Position numbers and translations under genes: made by a program. A model generated the notes under the pieces. It searched no databases. It was not told the DNA's origin and saw only the letters and a list, made by a program, of their open reading frames with translations. Of a DNA stretch of 64,000 bases, positions 18,205 to 27,441 are shown piece by piece (positions within the stretch are counted from its first letter, which is position 1; every line of letters starts with the position of its first letter). The DNA lies in NCBI RefSeq assembly GCF_024267675.1, contig NZ_JALDYX010000013.1, positions 49,646-113,645 of the forward strand. Direction: 5' to 3'. Origin of the DNA: Marinobacterium sedimentorum. GTDB lineage: Bacteria > Pseudomonadota > Gammaproteobacteria > Pseudomonadales > Balneatricaceae.

Positions 18205-18772
18205 GGGGCTTTCACGTCCTCGGCCTAGCGTTCACAAGTCGGCGTCCGCTGCCAGCGGTGCCGCGACTACTTTCCTAGCCAGGGGGTCGCGGTAGGCGGT
18301 TCTGACCGGTACCCGACACACCGCCTGGAGCCACCAACCGAACCGATGTTAAAAGGATAGCCGAGCCCGACGCCAGTGGTTGTCTGTTGCGCGACCAGGC
18401 ACCCGGGCCCTCACCCCTTAGCCATCAAAGCGATAGTCAGCGCCGTCGGCAACCGGGGCAACGGCCTGATCCTGATGGCGAAGCAGGATGCTGCGGTAAT
18501 GGAGCTGCCGGCTGATGAACGTCGACTCCAGTCCGATCGCAATGCAGTTCCCGTCCCGCCCGCACAGAGGACAGCCGCGCAAAAGGCTCCGGCGTTGTCG
18601 TGCATTCTGCCAGCGCCCGCGGTGGCAGGCTGGGCAGCTTCAGCCTGCCGCCAGAGGCTGCAATAATCCGAAAAGGTGCTGTTCAGTACTCCACTGACCG
18701 GATCCAGGGACCGGTCAGAACCCCGTTCGGTTACCAGCTGCTGGACGTCACCGAACGTCAGGGCCGACGCCG
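18205..18772. other. 568-base stretch without a confident gene
   Basis: The part nearest 18204 is the promoter side of the cyclase gene. On the minus strand a frame is open from 18639 to the TAA at 18418. It has no ATG and encodes paired cysteines (SCPACHRGRWQ, GCPLCGRDGNC) and ends GADYRFDG. Those last residues resemble the GVGYRFDG end of the response regulator at 19867, which may be coincidence. It may be a decayed zinc-ribbon gene. Nothing else is recognised. Confidence 0.3.
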
Positions 18773-19702
18773 TCAGTTGGACATTGGCAATGCGTGGCTG
18801 GCGCTGGCGCCGGTATCGCCGCAATAATCCGTCTCCTGGGTCGCCGAGGTGAACCAGAGGTAGTCCGCCACCTGGTTCGACAGCAATTCGTCGCCGCCGA
18901 CGATTTCGCCTCTATCCGTCACCATCGCCAGCATCACCACCGCGCTGTCGTCAGGGTCCAGATGGCGGGGCACCCCCAGATCCTTGCGTACATGGTAACC
19001 GCCTGCCAGCAGCAATGCCGGCCGGCCCCCGGCATGCTGTTGGAGCTGTGAGGCCATGCGGGCATCCCGGGCCAGCTGAATCTCGACCATCGGATCGAGC
19101 CGCTCTGCCGGCACCGGTTCGCAATGCTGTGCGCTGATCTCATTACCGATGTGCTTGCGGACCTGCCCGGTCACCGCGGCACGGGACTGTATTTCCTGCG
19201 CAGGCAGGCCGGCGTCTTCCCCCTGATACAGCGCGTCTATCTGGTCCTGGCCCAGATTGCCGCTGGCCAGCGATCCGCCCAGCTGCAGCACCAGATGAAA
19301 CAGCGGGCCGTAGCTGTTCCAGTCCCAGCGCTGCGTCACCGGCTTGAGCGCCGCTGCCAGTTCGCTTCTGGACGTGGTGATACCGAGCTTGTCAAGTGGC
19401 AGATCGGGCCCCAGCATCTCGAATACCACGGCGGTTCCCGGTGTCACCAGATCTTCCAGCAACAGCGTTTCGACGGCGTGGTGCTCGGGGTTGTCGTGCT
19501 GTTCGCCAATGAGGATGATTTTCTTGTGCTCGAGCGCGACGTAGAGATCCTCGGGCGACAGCGTTTCCATGGTGCTCAGGTCGAGTATTTCACCCGGGTG
19601 GCGTCGTAGCTCGGCCCCTTCGGCCGCGTGCGAGGGAGCAGTCCCTGGCAGCCAGAGGCACAGGCTCAGCGCGGCGGCGATAGCGGTTCGGGTCATGGGC
19701 AT
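18773..19702 (-). CDS. ChaN family (Tiki/EreA-like fold) exported protein
   Basis: The 309-residue protein has a signal peptide (MPMTRTAIAAALSLCLWLPG, then TAPSHA). The ChaN core follows with the key IILIGEQHDNPEHH motif, VVFEMLGPD, WDWNSYGPLFH and the late LLLAGGYHVRKDLGVP. Relatives bind heme or act as metal-dependent hydrolases on the outer face of the cell; Campylobacter ChaN binds a cofacial heme pair. No lipobox Cys follows the signal peptide, so a soluble periplasmic form is expected. AGGAG stands eight bases before ATG 19702. The last residues (ETDYCGDTGASAS) extend past the usual end. Confidence 0.85.
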   Translation of the reverse strand: MPMTRTAIAAALSLCLWLPGTAPSHAAEGAELRRHPGEILDLSTMETLSPEDLYVALEHKKIILIGEQHDNPEHHAVETLLLEDLVTPGTAVVFEMLGPDLPLDKLGITTSRSELAAALKPVTQRWDWNSYGPLFHLVLQLGGSLASGNLGQDQIDALYQGEDAGLPAQEIQSRAAVTGQVRKHIGNEISAQHCEPVPAERLDPMVEIQLARDARMASQLQQHAGGRPALLLAGGYHVRKDLGVPRHLDPDDSAVVMLAMVTDRGEIVGGDELLSNQVADYLWFTSATQETDYCGDTGASASHALPMSN

Positions 19703-19866
19703 CGTGCAAGCTCCTGTTGCGTATGGGTACCGATGGGCGCAAGGATGATCTCAACACAAGGACACCGCCAAGAGCAAATGAATCAGGGGGGTGAAGCGCA
19801 AGGATGAAAAAACGCGGTAACGGATCTGGCGCGCAGGGCGCGTATCGACAGGGCAGGCAACGGCCT

Positions 19867-20556
19867 TCAGCCATCAAAGCGATAGCCCACCCCGTGCACC
19901 GTGACGATGATGCGCGGGTCTTTGGCGTCGAGTTCCACGGCCTTGCGCAGCTTGGAGATGTGCTGGTCCAGGGTACGGCTGCTGGGCAGATAATGGCGCC
20001 CCCAGCATTCATCGAACAGCTCGTCGCGGCTCAGTACCCGGCCCGGATTGCGATGCAGCAGTTGCAGGATGCGCATGTCCCTGAGGCTCAGATCAATGCG
20101 ATGGCCGTCGCGTTCGGCGCGCAACTGCGCCGGCAGCACCCGCAGATCCCCCATCTGGAAGCTGTCATCCACCCGCGTGGGTGACAGGCCCCGCGCCAGG
20201 CACCGACGCGTCACGGCGCGGATACGGGCCACCACTTCGCGGCTGCCGAAGGGCTTCTTGATATAGTCATCGGCACCGAGCTCCAGCCCCAGTACCTGGT
20301 CAATCTCCTCCGACTTGGCGCTGATGAAGATCACCGGCAGCTGCTGATCCTGCTGGCGAATGCGCCGGCACAGGCTGTAGCCGTCCTGCCCCGGCATCAT
20401 GATATCGAGCAACACAAGATCGGGCCTGTGTCGCTCGAACAGCGCCCAGGCCTGGTCGCCATCGGCGGCCTCCAGGCAGTTGTAGCCCTCGACCTCCAGC
20501 AGATCCTTCAAACCCAGACGAATATTAAGGTCATCCTCGGCAATCAGTATTTTCAT
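19867..20556 (-). CDS. OmpR-family response regulator
   Basis: The 229-residue protein has a receiver domain (ILIAEDD, phospho-acceptor Asp51 in LVLLDIMMPG, ISAKS, KKPFG) and a C-terminal winged helix ending GVGYRFDG. The start MKILIAEDD at 20556 overlaps the kinase stop as ATGA, so kinase and regulator are translationally coupled. The frame runs upstream to 20601 but only inside the kinase gene. It is the last gene of the VWA protein-kinase-regulator operon. Targets are unknown; autoregulation is common in such operons. Confidence 0.92.
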   Translation of the reverse strand: MKILIAEDDLNIRLGLKDLLEVEGYNCLEAADGDQAWALFERHRPDLVLLDIMMPGQDGYSLCRRIRQQDQQLPVIFISAKSEEIDQVLGLELGADDYIKKPFGSREVVARIRAVTRRCLARGLSPTRVDDSFQMGDLRVLPAQLRAERDGHRIDLSLRDMRILQLLHRNPGRVLSRDELFDECWGRHYLPSSRTLDQHISKLRKAVELDAKDPRIIVTVHGVGYRFDG

Positions 20557-22262
20557 GCTTGTAGCTCCAGCCGAATCAGGAAACAGGCACCCTGCCCGCA
20601 CGACTCAAGGCTCAGGTCACCGCCGTGGGCACGGGCCAGATCCCGCGCCAGGCCCAGACCAATACCGGTGCCGGCCACGCCGTCGGTGAGTTTGTTGCTG
20701 CTGCGATAGAAGGGTTCAAAGATACGCTGCTGCTCGCCGGGGTCTATTCCCGGGCCTTGGTCCTGTACCCGGATACAGATGAGCGAACCCTCCCGCCAGG
20801 ATTGCACCTGCAGGGCGCCACTGTCGGCGGCGTATTTTTCACAGTTGCTCAGCAGATTGTTGAGGATCTGCTCCAGGGTACCGGCATCGTAGCGCAGGGT
20901 GGCGCCAATACCGGCACTGAATTCCACTCTTATGCCGCGTTGCCTGAGCAGGGGTGCGAAGGTCTGCAGGATGCGGTTAATCTGTTCATCCACGTCCGCG
21001 GATTCAAACCGCAACTGCAGCTGCTGGCGCTGCAGCCTGGAAAAGCTCAGCACGTTGTCGATCAGGCGGGACAGGCGCTGGCTCTCGCCGGTGATCACAT
21101 CCAGATAGCGCCGCACGCCCGGGTCCTGATCATCATCACCAAGGCGCTCCTGCAGCATCTCGGCGTAGAGCCGTACATTGGTGAGCGGTGTTTTCAGCTC
21201 GTGGGACACCTGATTGACGAAGTTGACCCGCTGGCGCGCCAGCCGCAGTTCCCGACCGTGCTCGCGATACAGCAGATAGCCCAGCAAGCCCAGTCCCAGT
21301 GCCAGTAGCAGCAAGGGCGCCAACAGCGCGAGCGCACCCTGAGCTCCGGCCTGGGTGCCGGCCGGGGCATGATACTCAAGCCGCCAGCTGCCCAGCGGGT
21401 GGTTCAGCCAGAGCAGGCGCAGGGCATTGCCTTCGGCCCGGTAGCCACCCCAGCTGTAGAGGGTGCTGCCACGGCTGTCCAGCAGGCGGATTTCGGCGTT
21501 GCCCAGCTGCTGGTCACCCTGCTCGCCATCCGGCAACCGGTTGATCAAATCGGACAGCAGGCGCGCGCTGTTCAGCACAAACCCCAGGGTGCGGCCCCGG
21601 TCATCGCGCCACCAGTACACCTGCATCAAACCGGTGTTGGCGTGCCAGGCGATCCAGCCCGAGGGCGCGGTGGAAGCGGTTTCGGCCTTGGCCATTGTGC
21701 GGTCTGCGTCCGCCAGATCCAGCGCCAGCTCGGCCGGGGCCGAAGGCGCCCGCAGCTGGCCACTGGCCAGATAACTGGAGGCATCGCCCGCCGCCCGTAC
21801 CGGGGCCTGCTGCAGCGGGTCAACCGGATCGGCAGCGGCCGGGCGAAACAGGTCGGGCGAGCGCCACAACGGCTGCATCTGTTCGACAAAGCGCTGCTCC
21901 GCCTGACTCAACGGCTCGAAGCGCGGTGGAAACAGGCGCTCGCTGCCATCGGTGCCGCCCAGCACAAACAGCTGTTCCACGTAGACCGAATTCTTTACAA
22001 AGGCACGCAGGGCCTCGCTGCTGTAGTCGGGGTCAGTCTGGCGCCGCAGGCGCTGTGCCTGCTGCGCCAGCACGCCTTCGAGCTGACGAAAATGGGTCTG
22101 CAACTGCTGATCCACCGACTGCAGCTGTTGCTCGATCAGCGTCTGCAGCTGCAACCCCAGCAGCTGCTGCTCGTTGTGCTGCAGGCGCAGGCCCAGCCAG
22201 CCCAGCAGCAGCACGGGCAGGAGCACCAGCAGAATGAGCAGTAGCGGGGCGCGATACTTCAC
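20553..22262 (-). CDS. Two-TM sensor histidine kinase
   Basis: The 569-residue inner-membrane kinase has TM1 at about residues 5-25 and a long periplasmic sensor region (about 30-305) rich in Gln and Leu. TM2 lies at about 311-332. The HisKA box is QVSHELKTPLTNVRL with His354, and the HATPase shows NNLLSNCEKYA, VQDQGPGIDP and GTGIGLGLARDLARAHGG. The sensor region shows no domain I can name. It is preceded by a VWA protein gene (24 bases) and overlaps the regulator by four bases. The VWA protein, which is exported, could be the periplasmic ligand or partner (inference). Confidence 0.9.
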   Translation of the reverse strand: MKYRAPLLLILLVLLPVLLLGWLGLRLQHNEQQLLGLQLQTLIEQQLQSVDQQLQTHFRQLEGVLAQQAQRLRRQTDPDYSSEALRAFVKNSVYVEQLFVLGGTDGSERLFPPRFEPLSQAEQRFVEQMQPLWRSPDLFRPAAADPVDPLQQAPVRAAGDASSYLASGQLRAPSAPAELALDLADADRTMAKAETASTAPSGWIAWHANTGLMQVYWWRDDRGRTLGFVLNSARLLSDLINRLPDGEQGDQQLGNAEIRLLDSRGSTLYSWGGYRAEGNALRLLWLNHPLGSWRLEYHAPAGTQAGAQGALALLAPLLLLALGLGLLGYLLYREHGRELRLARQRVNFVNQVSHELKTPLTNVRLYAEMLQERLGDDDQDPGVRRYLDVITGESQRLSRLIDNVLSFSRLQRQQLQLRFESADVDEQINRILQTFAPLLRQRGIRVEFSAGIGATLRYDAGTLEQILNNLLSNCEKYAADSGALQVQSWREGSLICIRVQDQGPGIDPGEQQRIFEPFYRSSNKLTDGVAGTGIGLGLARDLARAHGGDLSLESCGQGACFLIRLELQA

Positions 22263-22286
22263 AGGCTCAGAGGCCTCCCTATTCCG

Positions 22287-23618
22287 TTAATAGGTTTGCT
22301 GGGTGGAGCGCTTGTACTGGCGCTCACGCAGCTCCTTGCGCTTGCGGTTCCAGTCGTCTTCGGAGGATATTTCATCGGCATCCTTCAGGGCTTCCGCCTC
22401 CTGAGCCTCCAGCTTGGGCGAGCTCAGCGTATCGGCCTGGGCGCCCAGTAGCGTGGCGCTTTTCTGCAGAATGCTCCTGGCCCCTTCTATATCACCCTGG
22501 TCACGCCGCTCCAGCGCCTGGCGGCTGTATTCATTGGCCACCTGCTCCACCGCAGACTCCAGCGCAGGTTTGTCGACCGCCTGCTGCACTTCCTGCTCCG
22601 AGTCGCTGAAGGCCGCCTGTACCAGGCCACTGAGCTGGCGTTTTTCCCGCAGCGCCAGATTGTTGTAATCCAGCTGCACCTCGGCCAGATCCAGAGTACT
22701 GCCGGCCGCGTGGGCCGGGACTTCGACCTCGAGAATAACGAACTTTTCCTGCTCGCTGTAGAGCGAACTCAGGCGGGTGCGCACCCGGTCACCGATTACC
22801 TCGGCCTCGCGCCCGATCAGGCGCAACGGCCGCACACCATTGAGGCAGCGAATCTCGATGCTCAGATCCTGCGCCACCACGGACATCACATCGCCGAATT
22901 CATATTGAAAGATACGCTCCAGATCCGCGGCATTCTCGACAAAGGCATGGTTACCGTCGCTAAAACCCGCCAGCTGGGTCATCAGGTCTTCGTTGTAACC
23001 CAGCCCCAGGCCGATGGTGGTGACACTGATACCTTCCTTGGCCAGGGACTGACCCAGGCGGCCCAGTTCATGGGGCGACTGGGGCCCGACATTGGCCAGA
23101 CCGTCGGACAGCAATATGACCCGGCTCACCTGCTGGCGCTCGAGAAACTTGCGCACTTCCTGTGCGCCCTTGCTGACACCGGCAAAGAGCGCCGTATTGC
23201 CACCGGCCTGCAGCCGGCGAATGGCGCGATAAATCGACTGGCGATCCTGCACCCGGGTGGCCGGTACCACCACCTGGACGCGGGAGTCATAACTGATCAC
23301 CGAGACGATATCCCGCGCATCCAGGCTCGCAATCGCCATAATGGCCGCCTCCCGCGCATTGGCGATTTTCTCGCCGCTCATGGAGCCGGACTTGTCGAGC
23401 ACTATGGCGACATTCACCGGCGAGCGCTGTGCCAGGCTTTCCTGCTCGAATCCCTGCAGGGCTATCTTGATAAAGGCTGTCTGAGTGCTGTCGGCGTCCA
23501 TCACGGGGGTGGCCAGACTCAGATTAAGGCCGACATCCCGCGCCTGGGCTGCCAGCGGCAGCCAGAATAGAAGCAGCAGAAAGGGCCGAAGCCAGTGATG
23601 TGTGAATCCTGTGTCCAT
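22287..23618 (-). CDS. Exported von Willebrand factor A domain protein
   Basis: The 443-residue protein has a signal peptide (about residues 9-26, ending AAQARDVG). An N-terminal beta segment is followed by a VWA domain with an intact MIDAS motif DKSGSMS (Asp75), TALFAG and LSDGLANVG. After it comes a beta-rich region, and the last 100 residues form a charged coiled coil (EQEVQQAVDKPALESAVEQV; EAEALKDADEISSEDDWNRK). YfbK and similar VWA proteins share this plan. As first gene of the operon with kinase and regulator, it may gate the signal or be its effector. No transmembrane anchor after the signal peptide is evident. Confidence 0.88.
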   Translation of the reverse strand: MDTGFTHHWLRPFLLLLFWLPLAAQARDVGLNLSLATPVMDADSTQTAFIKIALQGFEQESLAQRSPVNVAIVLDKSGSMSGEKIANAREAAIMAIASLDARDIVSVISYDSRVQVVVPATRVQDRQSIYRAIRRLQAGGNTALFAGVSKGAQEVRKFLERQQVSRVILLSDGLANVGPQSPHELGRLGQSLAKEGISVTTIGLGLGYNEDLMTQLAGFSDGNHAFVENAADLERIFQYEFGDVMSVVAQDLSIEIRCLNGVRPLRLIGREAEVIGDRVRTRLSSLYSEQEKFVILEVEVPAHAAGSTLDLAEVQLDYNNLALREKRQLSGLVQAAFSDSEQEVQQAVDKPALESAVEQVANEYSRQALERRDQGDIEGARSILQKSATLLGAQADTLSSPKLEAQEAEALKDADEISSEDDWNRKRKELRERQYKRSTQQTY

Positions 23619-23855
23619 GATCCGTCTCCCCGGTTGAGTGTATAGAGTGCCCGTTGTGGTGCACTGGTCACTGCCTGTGTTGCACTCTAGGGCGCCCGCG
23701 CTCTCGGGCGGTCAGACAAACGTATGGGTGTTGTAAAAAGATTGTAAGACGGCAGGGTTCTGTCCCTGGAACTGATCAAAATTCGACCGCACACCGCTAT
23801 CTGTGATATAAAGCGCCGCACTTACAGAATCAGCTTTTTTTGAAGGTAATACACG

Positions 23856-24221
23856 ATGGCGATCATCCGCTGGGTTCTTGGACGCATCATTCTTCTGCTC
23901 GATTTTCTGACCCGCCCACGGGGCGTCAAGCGCCCGCCCGAACAACAGGCGGTGCTCGATCAGCAGACCGCACGGCTGTCGCTTTACCAGTACGCCGCCT
24001 GCCCGTTCTGCGTCAAGGTACGCCGCGCCATGCGCCGCCGGTCACTGAAGATCGAAACGCGGGATGCCAAAAGGCAGGCGGACTACCGCCAGGAACTGCA
24101 GGAACAGGGCGGGCAGCTGAAAGTACCCTGCCTGCGCATTGAAAGCGATAACGGCGATGTGCAGTGGATGTACGAGTCGTCGGATATAGTGCGCTACCTG
24201 GATTCGGTCGCGGCCGTTTAA
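23856..24221 (+). CDS. Glutaredoxin / GST N-terminal domain protein
   Basis: The 121-residue protein has an N-terminal amphipathic or membrane-associated segment (MAIIRWVLGRIILLLDFLTRP). A thioredoxin fold follows with the dithiol CPFC in YQYAACPFCVKVRRAM, a cis-Pro region QLKVPCLRIE, and WMYESSDIVRYLDS. Glutaredoxins of this type reduce disulfides or mixed disulfides using glutathione. The N-terminal helix suggests a membrane-attached form. It is monocistronic. Confidence 0.88.
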   Translation: MAIIRWVLGRIILLLDFLTRPRGVKRPPEQQAVLDQQTARLSLYQYAACPFCVKVRRAMRRRSLKIETRDAKRQADYRQELQEQGGQLKVPCLRIESDNGDVQWMYESSDIVRYLDSVAAV

Positions 24222-24423
24222 AGCAGCCCGGCTGGCTCCCACCGGGAGCCCACGCTGGATCTATGCGGGCAGATCGCAGGCTCTATAATCAGCCGGCTTC
24301 GACAATAACAACAATCTCGATTACAGACGGCACAGAAACCCAAATGTGCTGATACTGGCTTTTGCGGTTATCCTGCAATAGCCAGACGACCCTTTATCCA
24401 TTGTTATTGGCGAGATCAGATTA

Positions 24424-24819
24424 ATGTCAGACTACCCGACGCTCGAAGAGATGGGCATCAGCTCCTTCGAAGACATCACCAAGTACAGCCTGCGCCGCGA
24501 AAGCGATGTGGATGTATTGAAAATCTACTATAAGCGCCCCAAGACTTCGCTGCTGTCACGCAGCAAGAAATTCACCTTTGCCCGCCCGCGCAAGTCCATC
24601 CCGATGCAGTTTCGCAGCGGTGAAAAGTGGGACAGCCTGACCGACAGCAGCCCGACGCTGCAGAATGCCGTGATTGAGCTGAACAAGCTGACCACCCAGC
24701 CTGCCACCCAGCCGCCTGAAGATGTGAAAGCCCGCTTTCTGGAAGATCTGAATCACCTCGAAACCGTGGTGAACTCAAAGATCAACGAACTGCGCCGCCA
24801 GATCGAAAGCATGAAGTAA
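24424..24819 (+). CDS. DUF3461 family protein, paralogue 1
   Basis: The 131-residue soluble protein matches the DUF3461 pattern: YPTLEEMGISSFEDITKYSL at the N-terminus, DVLKIYYKRPKTSLLSRSKK, and a C-terminal helix LEDLNHLETVVNSKINELRR. Function is unknown; the family occurs in gammaproteobacteria. A second, more diverged paralogue follows at 25476 on the same strand. A broken copy of the last two thirds of this gene lies at 42117. The start lies in an AT-rich leader with no strong Shine-Dalgarno. Confidence 0.88.
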   Translation: MSDYPTLEEMGISSFEDITKYSLRRESDVDVLKIYYKRPKTSLLSRSKKFTFARPRKSIPMQFRSGEKWDSLTDSSPTLQNAVIELNKLTTQPATQPPEDVKARFLEDLNHLETVVNSKINELRRQIESMK

Positions 24820-24919
24820 TGCGCTTTGCCGGCGGTGGCCCGATGGCCACTGCCACGTCTTTCTGCCTGCAGTGTCATCCGAATGCGCGGCACTATCCTC
24901 CCCTGTAACCTGACGCGAC

Positions 24920-25183
24920 TTACTGCGACTGACTGGCCGCTTGCTGTGCCTGCTTTTGCTCCAGCATCATCTCGCCCATCTTGCGACCGAAGACTTCCAT
25001 CACCGCAGCCGGATTGTCCTGGCACTCTTCAAATGCCGACACCATGGCCTGCAGCGTGGGCAGGGTCTTGTCCACCAGCTCCTTGATGTAAACCTCGGCC
25101 GTTACATTGGTATAACGCTCGTAGTCCGCAAAAAGCTTCGCCGCCTGTTCGCTGAGTTCGATTTCCACGCTTGCTGCAGCCAT
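24920..25183 (-). CDS. Small alpha-helical protein of unknown function
   Basis: The 87-residue protein begins MAAASVEIELSEQAAKLFAD and ends in a Gln-rich helix (EQKQAQQAASQSQ). It is acidic, all-helical by pattern, and lacks Cys motifs or membrane segments. GAAGGTGA stands just upstream of ATG 25183, so this start is preferred over the longer frame from 25264. It lies antisense-oriented between the two DUF3461 genes. I do not recognise the family. Confidence 0.6.
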   Translation of the reverse strand: MAAASVEIELSEQAAKLFADYERYTNVTAEVYIKELVDKTLPTLQAMVSAFEECQDNPAAVMEVFGRKMGEMMLEQKQAQQAASQSQ

Positions 25184-25475
25184 CTCGTCACCTTCGGTCT
25201 TCTTAACTGTGTTTTTATAAACAGAGGCGCCACCCAGGGCGCATGAATTCATCATGACCAGCAAGGCGCCCGGTGACTAGATCCAGCCATGATGCTTTGG
25301 TGGAACCAAGCACTCCTTCTCGCCCACCCGACTGGCATCATCGCTCAGATACGACTGGCGCTAGAGCAATACCGCCAAAGCCCCTACCCTGTCAGGCGAT
25401 GCATCACGGCTCTCCGATACAGGAACCGCCGCCCGTCCCACCGCCGCCACCCGTTGCCGACAACCTGGAGATCTC

Positions 25476-25835
25476 ATGCACAAGTACCCGACACTCTCTG
25501 CCATGGGAATTACCGAAGTTGAGTCCATTGCGCGCTATACGCTCAAGCAAGGCAGCCACAGCGATGAACTCAAGGTCTACTTCCACAGCACCGGGGACGA
25601 CAGTCAGCCCCACAGCATGAAATATGATTTCCAGCGTTTGGCCGCCAAACAGAGCTCCACAGGCAGCCATAGCGCCGCCACCGAATTGCTCAGCGCACTG
25701 GACGAACTGCAGCAGCTGACCCGCCAGGGCCAGCCGGCTCCCACACGGGAACAGCTGCTGGGCGAGTTGAATCACCTCGAAAAGGTCGTCAGTGCCAAAC
25801 TCGCAGAGCTGCGCTTTAATCTGCAGCAGTGGTAA
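25476..25835 (+). CDS. DUF3461 family protein, paralogue 2
   Basis: The 119-residue protein aligns end to end with the gene at 24424: YPTLSAMGITEVESIARYTL at the N-terminus, ELKVYFHS in the middle and LGELNHLEKVVSAKLAELR at the C-terminus. It is shorter and has lost the basic segment found in paralogue 1. The pair looks like an old tandem duplication, because identity is low outside the two ends. No function can be given. AACCTGGAGATCTC precedes ATG 25476, with GGAG as ribosome binding site. Confidence 0.8.
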   Translation: MHKYPTLSAMGITEVESIARYTLKQGSHSDELKVYFHSTGDDSQPHSMKYDFQRLAAKQSSTGSHSAATELLSALDELQQLTRQGQPAPTREQLLGELNHLEKVVSAKLAELRFNLQQW

Positions 25836-26109
25836 CGCATCCCAAACCCCAGTCTGCCTCTGCTGTGCCCTGCCAGGATCCAGGCCTGACGCCAAACCTG
25901 ACATCAGGCCTGTTATCTCATTATGCTCCGCCCTAGGCGCGGTTATCGCGGACTTGAGGCCACATCCGGGTTACGGATCTAGCTCTTGCTTTTTAATATG
26001 ACGGTAGATGGGTAAAGAAGCGCAGCGGCGGGGCTGTGAGGAGCAGGTTCAAGGGTCAAGAGGCAAGGGTCAAAAGGCAAAAAGCCGCACGCGGGCGCCC
26101 TGCGCCCGC

Positions 26110-26215
26110 CATGGTGCTCGTGGGAGCTGCGCCCCGCTGCGAAGCTTTTGGAACGATGGCAAGGTTCTCCGGAGCAACAGCCATTCGTCGCGGGGCGCGA
26201 CTCCTACGGTTAAAT
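26110..26215. repeat. REP-type inverted pair (BIME-like), copy 1
   Basis: GTGGGAGCTGCGCCCCGC on the plus strand and its counterpart GTAGGAGTCGCGCCCCGC on the minus strand face each other across about 40 bases. Each carries a small GC-rich hairpin, as Pseudomonas-type REP elements do. The same block with its flanks recurs at 42332-42525 with very few changes. The upstream A/G-rich stretch (GGGTCAAGAGGCAAGGGTC) also recurs in looser form near 42552. There is no gene between 25836 and 26314. Confidence 0.7.
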
Positions 26216-26314
26216 TTGGCACCCTGCGGGGAGCTGTCTGTGGCTCCGGAGTGACTCTGGTAGGTTGACAATGAGTGCAGCGAATACCGACAACCGCCGC
26301 AACGAGACAGCCCC

Positions 26315-27046
26315 ATGAGCCCGTCCCAGGGTCAGCGCAAACTTACCGCCATTCTGAGTGCCGATGTCGTCGGTTACTCTCACCTGATGGGCGAAGATGA
26401 ACAGGCAACTGTCGACACGCTCAAACAATACCAGCAGGCCATTGGCCGGGTGATCGAGCGCCATATGGGGCGGATCGTTGATGCCCCCGGCGACAACATC
26501 CTGGCCGAGTTCCCCAGCGCAGTGGAGGCCGTCAACGGTGCCGTCGAGATACAGAAGGTACTGGAAGGCCGTAATCTTGAGCTGCCCTCCGAACGGCGCA
26601 TGGAGTTTCGCATCGGCGTCAACCTGGGCGACGTTATCGAAGACGACAGTGGCATTATCTTTGGGGATGGCGTCAATATTGCCGCCCGCATGGAAGCCCT
26701 CGCGGAACCCGGCGGGATCTGCATTTCGAGTCCTGTCTACGATGCCGTCGAGGGCAAGGTGCACTTCGGCTACGACTTTCTCGGCGAGCAGCGCGTCAAG
26801 AATATCGCCATGCCGGTCAGCGTCTACCGGGTGCGCGCAGGCAGCGACATGCCGCTGCCTGCGCGCTGGGGGATAACCCGCGCTTTGTGGGATGGTCATC
26901 CATGGGTAGACCCTATAAATATACAATATCGCAAGGACGCGGATCATGCCTCTCACCGCTGCGGCAAGGAGTGCCGTGGGGGAGTGGCCGGCTGGCAGTT
27001 ACCAGCGCCACCGGCCCGAGCAGACCCTTATCTACCAGACCGTTGA
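26315..27046 (+). CDS. Class III adenylate/guanylate cyclase, C-terminally truncated
   Basis: The first about 180 residues form a complete class III cyclase domain: LTAILSADVVGYSHLMGEDE with the first metal Asp, IVDAPGDNILAEFPSAVEA with the second, and IGVNLGDVIEDD, GDGVNIAARMEAL, PGGICIS and YRVRAGSD. Family members normally continue into TPR or transmembrane regions. Here, after about residue 188, the sequence becomes low-quality and runs into an IS91-type transposase remnant in another frame (from 26946). The last about 50 residues are therefore probably not native. Catalysis may survive, but sensing or dimer-control regions are missing. The first 250 bases are duplicated at 42778. Confidence 0.75.
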   Translation: MSPSQGQRKLTAILSADVVGYSHLMGEDEQATVDTLKQYQQAIGRVIERHMGRIVDAPGDNILAEFPSAVEAVNGAVEIQKVLEGRNLELPSERRMEFRIGVNLGDVIEDDSGIIFGDGVNIAARMEALAEPGGICISSPVYDAVEGKVHFGYDFLGEQRVKNIAMPVSVYRVRAGSDMPLPARWGITRALWDGHPWVDPINIQYRKDADHASHRCGKECRGGVAGWQLPAPPARADPYLPDR

Positions 27047-27138
27047 GTAACACTACTCGGCATTCACGCCCATTTGGCGGTGCAGGGCAGGGAATTGCCG
27101 GGCTACGTGCAACGTGAGTTCAAGGATTACCTCAGAAC
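26946..27138 (+). pseudogene. IS91-type transposase, N-terminal remnant
   Basis: ATG 26946 starts MPLTAAARSAVGEWPAG, then SYQRHRPEQTLIYQTVE and TAA at 27048. The frame resumes HYSAFT and, after a one-base shift, HLAVQGRELPGYVQREFKDY, ending near 27138. This reproduces the N-terminus that precedes the zinc-binding segment of IS91/IS801-like transposases. It carries a stop and a frameshift and has lost the rest. A C-terminal remnant of the same family lies at 35405-35575. Confidence 0.7.
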
Positions 27139-27441
27139 TGCAAACACCAGCCGAGCGTATGCGTTTTCGGGAAGGGCAATACCGTACCCGTTCGATTTAT
27201 TGCACCATACGGGCCTTCTCGGCATCGATGTGCCCGTACCATCCGTCTGTGTACGGTAACGCACAGATATGTCCTGTCGGGGCAGGCATTCTTCTCAGTG
27301 TGTTCACGGCTGCAGACGTGCCGTTCAGCGCGAGGGTGCGCAATCTTTTGCAAAATCCTGGCTCGAAGCGACGCGCTGACGAAAGTACATCAGGCATGAA
27401 GGTGTGGATGAAACGCTGATTCTTTGGGTGAGGGACAATTG
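27139..27441. other. 303-base stretch with no recognised gene
   Basis: It follows the IS91 remnant and leads to the CFA-like gene. Short frames exist on both strands but none resembles a known protein or has a ribosome binding site. GAGGG at 27430-27434 belongs to the downstream start. No clear promoter or repeat is seen. Confidence 0.4.
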
